Assembly: GCA_964443075.1 (NCBI GenBank)
Contig: CAYUCB010000003.1
Location: 1-64,000 of the forward strand
DNA: 64,000 nt
From: DSQQ01 sp964443075
GTDB taxonomy: Bacteria > Chloroflexota > Anaerolineae > 4572-78 > J111
Direction of reading: 5' to 3'
In this document: positions 57,920 through 64,000 of the stretch, in pieces
Numbering within the stretch: the stretch's first letter is position 1
How the letters are laid out: every line of letters starts with the position of its first letter
Notes under the pieces: generated by a model
The model's database searches: none
What the model saw: only the letters and a program-made list of their open reading frames with translations
Told to the model about the DNA's origin: nothing
Position numbers and translations under genes: made by a program

Positions 57920-58726
57920 ATGATTCAACCTTCTATGCGAGCCAAGCTCGATCAGCATTTTATTGCGGCCCAGGCCCGGCTTTATCGTTCGATGATAGGC
58001 GGCCTGTTTGAAGTGACCCCCCACTGGGTGCGGGGTTATAGTGGGCTGTCTCTGCCAACCTTTAATGTTTTTATGCCCTTAACTCCGGCCGGGTTAACCG
58101 ATGAAACTCTGGCAGATACGGCGGCTTTTTATTTTTCTGCGGATACGCTCTATGCCGTTGAAATTGTGCATGACCATTTTCCGCACGGTCCCGATTTTCT
58201 AACCGAACGCGATTACCAGCCTTTGCCCCCTCAACCGGCTATGGTGCTGACTCAGCCGTTGGGGCCGGTTCAACTCAATCCGGCGGTGGGGGTGGAACGG
58301 GTGGGCACCGTAGCCGGTCTGGCCGCGTTGAGCGGCCTGCTCAACAGCGTGTTTGATTTACCTCTGGCAGATATGGCCCGGCTTTTTTCCGCGGCTCACC
58401 TTAAAGAAGAGCTTAAGAGTACCATTCGGCATTACCTGGCTTTTGTGGGTGATAGGCCGGTGGGCATGGGCACGGTGATTTGCGCTAACGGGGTATCCAG
58501 TATTTGGAATTTGGGCACCCTTGATGAGTACCGGCGGCAGGGAGTCGCCACGGCTTTGCTGCAGCGCATGCTGACCGATGCCTCTGACAGCGGCTACGCT
58601 CCGACCATGGTTTACTCCACGCCGCTGGCGTATCATTTGTTTAATCGTTTGGGGTTTGACCTGTACGCCCAGCGTCAATGGTTTTTGCCGCCAGAACTGG
58701 ATTACGAAGAAGATGAGTCGGCTTGA
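57920..58726 (+). CDS. GNAT-family N-acetyltransferase
   Basis: A 268-residue two-part acetyltransferase. Residues about 130-268 hold the GNAT fold with LGTLDEYRRQGVATALLQRM as motif A (Q/R-x-x-G-x-G/A for CoA) and AYHLFNRLGFDLY as motif B. The N-terminal half (about 1-125) is also alpha/beta and probably a degenerate second GNAT domain. GAGGAG lies just before the ATG. It is divergent from the YitJ-like gene across a 281-bp region with no other gene. Acceptor unknown. Confidence 0.85.
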   Translation: MIQPSMRAKLDQHFIAAQARLYRSMIGGLFEVTPHWVRGYSGLSLPTFNVFMPLTPAGLTDETLADTAAFYFSADTLYAVEIVHDHFPHGPDFLTERDYQPLPPQPAMVLTQPLGPVQLNPAVGVERVGTVAGLAALSGLLNSVFDLPLADMARLFSAAHLKEELKSTIRHYLAFVGDRPVGMGTVICANGVSSIWNLGTLDEYRRQGVATALLQRMLTDASDSGYAPTMVYSTPLAYHLFNRLGFDLYAQRQWFLPPELDYEEDESA

Positions 58727-58747
58727 AATGGAGTCATCGGCCTGAAA

Positions 58748-58779
58748 AAGGAGTGAAAAACGACTGTTTTTCACTCCTT
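58748..58779. repeat. GGAGTGAAAAAC hairpin, copy 1
   Basis: AAGGAGTGAAAAAC (58748-58761) and GTTTTTCACTCCTT (58766-58779) are perfect 14-bp inverted arms around the loop GACT. It follows the GNAT stop by 22 bp. Two more copies lie at 59725 and 59938. It could act as a transcription terminator for the GNAT gene, though no clean T-run follows. Confidence 0.75.
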
Positions 58780-58834
58780 GAAGTTGTAGGCCAAAGAACA
58801 GAATTGGTTGGGATATTAGCAGTAGGTTAACCCT

Positions 58835-59614
58835 ATGATTGATAAAAACATCGCTCTACAGCTGGTTGGGGGTAAACCCTGGCATCAGGATTTTGAAATC
58901 ATACCGGGTGTGCGTACCAATGGTGCATACAACCCTGAACATTTGTGGAACGAACTTCAGTTGCCTTCCGATCTCACTGGGGTTTCGGTTGCCGATATAG
59001 GGGCTTCAAATGGTTATTTTAGTTTTGAAGCGCGTAAATGCGGGGCCACTGTGGTTGCGTTCGATTCCCGTCACAAAGACAATTCTGGCTTTGGATTGGC
59101 CCAATATATCAATGGAATAAGCGATATTGAACATCATCACGTTAACATTCTCGATATTATGCCGGAGGAATATGGTCAGTTCGATATTGTTCTAGTTCTG
59201 GGTCTTTTATATCATGTCCCGGACCCTTATCGCGCGTTGGCGAATTGTGCAGCGCTTTCAAGTAAGCGCCTATTGGTTGAATCTTATTGTATTGATACCA
59301 TACTGCCCAAACCGCTGAGACGCGAGCCAATTATGAAGTTCATCGCTGACCCCTGGCGATTTCCGACATATTGGCACATCAACCAAGACCTCAGCAATTT
59401 CTGGGGGTTTACATCTGTATGCTTACAAAGAATGATAGAAGATGTGGGCTTTACTGTTCAGAGAATGAACTTACACGGAAATCGAGTATTCCTTGAGGCT
59501 GAACGGACTGTATTCAAGGCTGAAGAAACTCGCTTACGTTTTGCGTATGGCACTCAACCTGTGGTTCCGACAGGAAAGAACCCAGACACTTCTGAATCTT
59601 GGACATTCTTTTGA
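58835..59614 (+). CDS. CmoB-like (DUF1698) SAM-dependent methyltransferase
   Basis: A 259-residue Rossmann methyltransferase. PWHQDFEIIPGVRTNG matches the N-terminal signature of the CmoB/DUF1698 group, VADIGASNGYFSFEA is the SAM motif, VVAFDSRHKD motif II, and FDIVLVLGLLYHVPDPYRAL the conserved YH segment. CmoB in other bacteria makes cmo5U on tRNA; here, without CmoA and with lower GC, a lipid or sugar target is equally possible. The gene sits between copies of the GGAGTGAAAAAC palindrome. It may have been carried in with them. Confidence 0.82.
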   Translation: MIDKNIALQLVGGKPWHQDFEIIPGVRTNGAYNPEHLWNELQLPSDLTGVSVADIGASNGYFSFEARKCGATVVAFDSRHKDNSGFGLAQYINGISDIEHHHVNILDIMPEEYGQFDIVLVLGLLYHVPDPYRALANCAALSSKRLLVESYCIDTILPKPLRREPIMKFIADPWRFPTYWHINQDLSNFWGFTSVCLQRMIEDVGFTVQRMNLHGNRVFLEAERTVFKAEETRLRFAYGTQPVVPTGKNPDTSESWTFF

Positions 59615-59992
59615 TTGAAGAGTTATACCCAAACGAGTGGAAACGATGGCGCAGAAAGGTTTTTGTATTGGGTGAAGCTATAATACCTTTAGAATGTTTA
59701 CGAGTTTGTGACGCGTCGCCACTGGGAGTGAAAAACTATAGAGTTTCACTCCTTAACTCGAATCGGTGGATCGGGGTATGGGGATTGTTTCATTTTAAAT
59801 TGGTAGGGGAGTTCCAAGATTTAAATCCTACCAACCTCTGGTGCTGCTAAAACGTAAAAGGTTGGGAGAATTATTTCTCTGGAAGTCCCTAGGGATTGTA
59901 TTTTTGTTGCTGGGTTTGGGGACGACTACGTGAGTTAAGGAGTGAAAAACTATAGTTTTTCACTCCTCTTTCATTATTAGATAGAGTCGCTT
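59615..59992. repeat. Repeat-rich intergenic region, GGAGTGAAAAAC hairpins copies 2 and 3
   Basis: A 378-bp gap without a convincing gene. GGAGTGAAAAAC with GTTTCACTCC (59725-59752) is an imperfect copy and AGGAGTGAAAAAC with GTTTTTCACTCCT (59938-59967) a perfect 13-bp-arm copy. TTGGTAGG (59800) and CCTACCAA (59827) form a third hairpin around GGGAGTTCCAAGATTT, which is repeated exactly at 49181. TAAAACGTAAA lies at 59849. The second perfect copy would act after both convergent genes. Confidence 0.7.
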
Positions 59993-62290
59993 TTAACGCC
60001 GCCAATGGCGGGTTTCTATATCGGCCTGACGAGGCATTTCTTTGGGGACGGCCCGCACTAAGGGGATGACAAAAATGAATTTACTGCCGGGGCAATTAAC
60101 TTCGTCGTAACCCAGGCTTTCTACCCAAATTTTGCCCCCGTGGGCTTCAACAATCCCTTTTACCAGGGTTAAGCCTAAGCCGGGGCCGGCCCCTTTAAAT
60201 TTGGTTTTGCCGGTGCTGTGGTGCAGGGTATCGTCTATTCTAAAGAATTTTTCAAAGATGCGCTCGTGGTATTGGGGGTCAATGCCAATCCCGCTATCGG
60301 CTACCTCAATTTGAATACACATCCCCAGGTCTTCGCGATCAACGGTGCTGCCATGAATGGTAACCATGCCGCCATCGGGGGTAAATTTTACGGCGTTGCC
60401 GATGAGGTGTTCAAACGCCTGCACCAGCCGGGTGCCATCCGCTTCAAGGGGGGGTAAATCTTTAACGTTCGACATCCCAAAGGCAATGCGCCGTTGGTCA
60501 ATGGCGGGCAAAAAGGGGCGCGAGGCCTGGTCAATGACTTCTTCCAGCAATACCGGCCCCAGGAAGAGATTCATCTCGCCAATGCCGGCCTCGGTCACAT
60601 CAAACATCATATCTACCACATCCTTCATGCGTTCGCTGCCTTTAGCCACGCCCTGGATGATGGTTTTAACATAGGCCGGGTCTTTGAGTTCTTCTTCGGT
60701 TAAATCCAGCAGCATGCGTGAATAGCCATGAATGTGGGTGAGGGGGGTGCGCAGTTCGTGTGAGGCAATGGATAGGAAGTCAGTTTTATTCTGATCCAAG
60801 CCAACCAGCCGTTCCGTTAACTGGCCGACTTCCTGGTTAATCAAAGCCAATTGCTCAAACAAACGGGCGTTATCAATGGCCGGGGCTACCCGGTCGGCCA
60901 GGGCGGTCATCAATTCCAAATCTTCTTCATAATAGGAGGTGCCCTGTGACTGTGGGCCAAACGCCAGCAGCCCAATTAACTCGTGTTGCAGCATAATTGG
61001 CACAAAAAGTTCTATGCCCAGGCCGGTTAGCCACTGGCGTTCTTCTAGGGGGATAGGGCGAAATTTGGGCAACATATCAATATCATACTGAGGCAGAATT
61101 TTTCCCCCGGCATTAAAGTAAAGAATAAAGGGGCTATCGGGCGCAAAACGGCCCGTGGCCAATTCGCCGCAGCCTACGGAAGCCAGCGGGCGCAGGGAGA
61201 AGCCTTCCACATCGGCGCGTTCACGCACAAAAACAATGCCTTGTTCAATGCCCAGGGTTTCAATCATTAAGTTGATCACAATAGTTCCCAGGCGGTTCAG
61301 GTCAAGGGCGCTGCTGATGTTTTGGCTGTAATGCCTGACAACTTGCTGGGTGTCGCGGTAGTTTTTGCCAAAAACAATCACCGATAGCAGACGGTTAGAG
61401 AAGCGCCACAGCCAGGGGAATATCACGGCAACCACAATCGCCAGGGCAATGGTCCAAAACAGCACATAAAATTCGTTTGAGGTAGGGTTATGGCGGCTGA
61501 TGATAATATCAACGGCCATGACCGCAGCAAAAACAGCGGTGAGCACCGCTGTGACCCCGGCAAAGTACAGCGCCCGGCCTACCAGTAATTTCAGGTCGGC
61601 GGTTTGATAGCTCAAGACGGCGTATCCTACCAGCAGGCTGCCGACAATGAGCAGTAACACGCCGGCGGAACCAAACAGGGCCGGGCTGATATACAGCACC
61701 AGGCCGCTGACGGTTAACAGGGCGGTAGCGGTTAACCAGTAGCGCAGCTTGTTTAGGTATTGGGTGAGCTGGCGTTTTCTAAAGGCCAGGCTGAGAGCAA
61801 TCAAGGCGGTTAAAATACCCACAACCCAACCCAGCGCTGCCACCAGAGTGATAAGCTGCCCAACGCTATCCACCATGCCGGCTATAACTGATAGGGCGGC
61901 CTGGCCTATGCCCTGCACATCAAAAGCAAACAGGCCCCATAAGAGCAAAAGTACCAGCCCCACCCCCCAATAACTGATTAACACTCTTTGGCTTTGCTTG
62001 ACAAAGGTTAAAGTGAGCGCCCCAAAGGTTAAAATCAGGGCTAACAACCCAAACTGAGTGGCCAGGGTAAAAGCAATAACCGGAATGTTAGCAACTTGTA
62101 ATAAACCGATGAGCAGGGCTATGTTAGAAAAAAGCCCCATCAGAGCGTACAAGGCCAGGTGATGCACTGTTAATTCTCTGGTGCGGATGCGGGGGGCTGT
62201 AACCGCCAATAACAGCCCAAAAACCAACGCGGCGATGGAGACAATAATGCTTTCAAATGCGACAGGCATAAATTGAGTGAGTGAACTCAT
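59993..62290 (-). CDS. Membrane-bound GAF sensor histidine kinase
   Basis: A 765-residue inner-membrane kinase. Residues about 1-290 hold eight to ten hydrophobic segments (sensor region), about 310-480 a GAF domain, then a short coiled coil, LSIASHELRTPLTHIHGYSRM as the HisKA box with its phospho-His, and LIGNAVKFTPDGG, VADSGIGIDPQYHERIF and GPGLGLTLVKGIVEAHGG as ATPase boxes. The ATG at 62290 is favoured over a TTG 30 bp upstream because GGGAAGG precedes it. No response regulator lies adjacent. Signal unknown. Confidence 0.9.
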   Translation of the reverse strand: MSSLTQFMPVAFESIIVSIAALVFGLLLAVTAPRIRTRELTVHHLALYALMGLFSNIALLIGLLQVANIPVIAFTLATQFGLLALILTFGALTLTFVKQSQRVLISYWGVGLVLLLLWGLFAFDVQGIGQAALSVIAGMVDSVGQLITLVAALGWVVGILTALIALSLAFRKRQLTQYLNKLRYWLTATALLTVSGLVLYISPALFGSAGVLLLIVGSLLVGYAVLSYQTADLKLLVGRALYFAGVTAVLTAVFAAVMAVDIIISRHNPTSNEFYVLFWTIALAIVVAVIFPWLWRFSNRLLSVIVFGKNYRDTQQVVRHYSQNISSALDLNRLGTIVINLMIETLGIEQGIVFVRERADVEGFSLRPLASVGCGELATGRFAPDSPFILYFNAGGKILPQYDIDMLPKFRPIPLEERQWLTGLGIELFVPIMLQHELIGLLAFGPQSQGTSYYEEDLELMTALADRVAPAIDNARLFEQLALINQEVGQLTERLVGLDQNKTDFLSIASHELRTPLTHIHGYSRMLLDLTEEELKDPAYVKTIIQGVAKGSERMKDVVDMMFDVTEAGIGEMNLFLGPVLLEEVIDQASRPFLPAIDQRRIAFGMSNVKDLPPLEADGTRLVQAFEHLIGNAVKFTPDGGMVTIHGSTVDREDLGMCIQIEVADSGIGIDPQYHERIFEKFFRIDDTLHHSTGKTKFKGAGPGLGLTLVKGIVEAHGGKIWVESLGYDEVNCPGSKFIFVIPLVRAVPKEMPRQADIETRHWRR

Positions 62291-62383
62291 CAATGATAAA
62301 GCCTTCCCTATAAATTGCAACAGTTCGGTGATTTTAGCACATAAAGCAGAAAGTTGGAAATGATTGCGTGTCGGCCAAATTAA

Positions 62384-62450
62384 GTAGCAGGGTAGCAGGT
62401 TGCTACCTTGCTACTTTGCCTCTGGCGAAAACTTTTCTGGAGAAGTATAG
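62384..62450. repeat. GTAGCA palindrome and shared element end
   Basis: GTAGCAGGGTAGCAGG (62384) and TTGCTACCTTGCTAC (ending 62414) form a hairpin. The following TGGCGAAAACTTTTCTGGAG matches the left end of the element at 37447 in inverse orientation. It looks like a partial copy of that element. Confidence 0.5.
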
Positions 62451-62452
62451 GT

Positions 62453-63202
62453 TCAGGCCAGGGCTACCCACACCCGCCCTTGTTCGTCAACCTTTACCGG
62501 GTAACGGGGCAGCACATCTTCATCATCCGGTTGAAGCGGTAAACCGGTGCAGACATTCCACAGGTAAAAATGGCTGGGACAAATCACCTGCCGGCCTCGC
62601 AGCCGCCCTCTCTCTAAAAAAGTGCCCGCGTGAGGACAGGCGCGGGCAAAGGCCACAATTTCCCGGCCTGTATTAGCCACAATCACCGGCTGCCCAAACA
62701 GTTCAACCACTTTCATCTCATTTTTGGGCAGTTGGGCCAGGGTGGTTACGGCCACAAATTCGCCGGCGTGGGCTGGCAGATTAGCCGCCTGTTTTACGGC
62801 CCATACCTCATAATAATAGGGATGATTATTTATCAGGTCAACCCGGCCAAAACCGGCTTCACGTAACTGGCGCAGCAGTTGACCGCGCTTAAAGCGCTGT
62901 TCTAAAGCCGGGCCAGTATCCAGGGGGCCATCGGCTTGCCAGTCAGCCACCAGTAAATTGGCTCCTTTTGGCAAGGCTATAAGCATTTGTTGCAACCAGG
63001 GAGCCGCATCGGTGGGGGTCGAAAGCGCCCCGGCCAGAATCAGGCCATCCAGGGGGTGGGGCGGGACAGGCCAGTTGGAAACCGCCTCCATATTCAGGCC
63101 GAATTTTTGCCGCAGGGCCTCGGCTTCCGGGCCAACAATGAGCCATTGTTGGCCCGGAAGCGGCTGGATGGGTAGGGCGGTGAGAAAATCGGTCAGAAGC
63201 AT
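62453..63202 (-). CDS. Rieske 2Fe-2S protein with methyltransferase-like N-terminal domain
   Basis: A 249-residue protein. The C-terminal 105 residues are a Rieske ferredoxin domain: CPHAGTFLERG and CPSHFYLWNVCTG provide the CxH and CxxH cluster ligands. The N-terminal 140 residues (WLIVGPEAEALRQKFGL, LPKGANLLVADWQ, LRQLREAGFGRVDLI) look like a reduced methyltransferase fold without the glycine-rich SAM loop. No membrane segment. It may be an electron-transfer partner of an unknown oxygenase or a redox-regulated enzyme. It follows a GT-C-like membrane protein on the same strand by 17 bp. Confidence 0.75.
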   Translation of the reverse strand: MLLTDFLTALPIQPLPGQQWLIVGPEAEALRQKFGLNMEAVSNWPVPPHPLDGLILAGALSTPTDAAPWLQQMLIALPKGANLLVADWQADGPLDTGPALEQRFKRGQLLRQLREAGFGRVDLINNHPYYYEVWAVKQAANLPAHAGEFVAVTTLAQLPKNEMKVVELFGQPVIVANTGREIVAFARACPHAGTFLERGRLRGRQVICPSHFYLWNVCTGLPLQPDDEDVLPRYPVKVDEQGRVWVALA

Positions 63203-63219
63203 CTTGGAATCCGTCGGTT

Positions 63220-64000
63220 TTATTGGGGTGGATTGGCCGCCGACCCCTTCGCTACCAACCGCGTGACCCCCAGCAAAGGCCGGCCGCTTTGCTCGTAAAA
63301 AGCCGCCTCGATGGTTTCTTCCAGGTTGAGGGGGCGATACAGGGCTTTAAATTGCGGGCTGCGGTCAAAAATAATTTCGTCGGGGGCGCGCCACAGGTAG
63401 AGCGTAGCCGGTTGGGCGATGGCCTGTTGCAGCCGGGCGGTTAAGTCGGCATCGGATTCCCAGGCGTAGCCAAAAAGTTCGGTGGGGGTAACCCGGCCAT
63501 TGGTTAAATAGATTACCGGCGCGGTCAAGCCCCAATCCATCGCCGCCACCGGCTGTCCGGCGTGTTGGGCCAGCCAGTCGCTCAAATCGTAGATGGCATC
63601 AGAGTGGGTACTGAGGCCGCCGCTCTGGGTTAAAGCCTGATGATAGCGAATCACACTGACCAAATTGGTGATAACCAGCAGGCTCAGGCCAGTGATTAAG
63701 ATGAAGCGCGAAGGGTTAAAGCGTCTCCCCGGCCTGCCAGTCCAGCGGGCAATTTGCCAGCCTCCCCCCGCCAGGGCGATGGCTGGCCAGGGCATCAACA
63801 GGGCGAAGTGAGTCACCCACAGAGCCGAAACCGTGCCAATACTGGCGATTATCACCAGCCCGATGACCAAAAAAGGGAATAATATCGCCTGCGCTGGTGA
63901 AATAACCGCCGGAAATGGGCGTATCATAGCAGCGGCGATATTTTTAGGCCGGCGTGTCCAGGCTAACCCGATGGCCCAAACCAAGATTATCCCCAAGGCC
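63220..64000 (-). CDS. GT-C-like membrane protein, 5'-partial at window edge
   Basis: The C-terminal 259 residues of a protein whose start lies beyond the window; the frame is open to the last base. It shows a membrane segment at the edge, two more near residues 35-85 and one near 105-125, then a soluble domain of about 130 residues (LSTHSDAIYDLSDWLA, TLYLWRAPDEIIFDRS). This layout fits a PMT/ArnT-type glycosyltransferase with an external C-terminal domain. Family is tentative. Confidence 0.5.
   Translation of the reverse strand, partial: ALGIILVWAIGLAWTRRPKNIAAAMIRPFPAVISPAQAILFPFLVIGLVIIASIGTVSALWVTHFALLMPWPAIALAGGGWQIARWTGRPGRRFNPSRFILITGLSLLVITNLVSVIRYHQALTQSGGLSTHSDAIYDLSDWLAQHAGQPVAAMDWGLTAPVIYLTNGRVTPTELFGYAWESDADLTARLQQAIAQPATLYLWRAPDEIIFDRSPQFKALYRPLNLEETIEAAFYEQSGRPLLGVTRLVAKGSAANPPQ

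Noticed and set aside
59599..59850. An 83-codon open frame after the CmoB-like gene
   Set aside because: It overlaps the preceding gene, runs through two palindromic repeats, has no ribosome site and no protein-like composition.

Overview
The window is 64 kb of a bacterial chromosome, most likely from the Chloroflexota (Anaerolineae or a relative). This assignment is inferred from gene content: an adenosylcobalamin-dependent class II ribonucleotide reductase with NrdR, a YitJ-type homocysteine methyltransferase/MTHFR fusion, a DUF1269-DUF4332 protein, GAF histidine kinases, many family-4 glycosyltransferases, and a very high load of short palindromic repeats. No tRNA, rRNA or CRISPR array was seen. 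Composition is moderately GC-rich, except for an AT-rich restriction-modification island and one AT-rich domain inside a methylase gene.

Layout. (1) 1-17.4 kb is a surface-polysaccharide locus. It holds an SGNH-like hydrolase, three GT4 and one GT2 glycosyltransferases, two large GT-C-like membrane proteins, a tyvelose-epimerase-like enzyme, a TylF-like methyltransferase, three other SAM methyltransferases, a polysaccharide pyruvyl transferase and a split arylsulfotransferase-like protein. Small palindromic transposable elements with target-site duplications sit between several of these genes. (2) 17.4-22.3 kb holds nrdJ, a DUF2283 gene, an M24-fold protein lacking its metal ligands, and nrdR. 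(3) 22.3-26.7 kb holds a GAF histidine kinase, an AlkZ-like winged-helix protein and an M28 peptidase. (4) 26.9-35.2 kb is the most striking region. A phospholipase D/SNF2 helicase fusion, a large Eco57I-like adenine methylase, a REP-associated tyrosine transposase (RAYT) and a stand-alone DprA/SLOG-like protein are separated by near-identical long palindromes, and members of the same palindrome family are inserted in frame in the methylase gene. (5) 35.2-43.6 kb holds rimO, a HepT/MntA toxin-antitoxin pair, a heterodimeric ABC exporter and DUF1269-DUF4332. (6) 43.9-51.4 kb holds diaphorase-type subunits (HoxU/NuoG-like and a NuoE-NuoF fusion). Between them lie an AT-rich controller/HNH nuclease/C5-methyltransferase cassette bounded by an exact 20-bp repeat, a LysE transporter and an unknown protein. 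(7) 51.5-64 kb holds VapBC-like and MazEF-like pairs, a U32 protein with an in-frame palindrome insertion, a YitJ-like fusion, a GNAT enzyme, a CmoB-like methyltransferase among repeats, a membrane histidine kinase, a Rieske fusion and a partial membrane protein.

The dominant theme is repeat biology. At least six families of short palindromic elements are present. Two of them show convincing target-site duplications. Three genes (winged-helix, methylase, U32) carry palindromes in frame inside their coding sequence, and others appear to have acquired a tail, an N-terminus or a stop codon from repeats. The defence-like locus with its RAYT and in-frame palindromes is the best candidate for an undescribed system.
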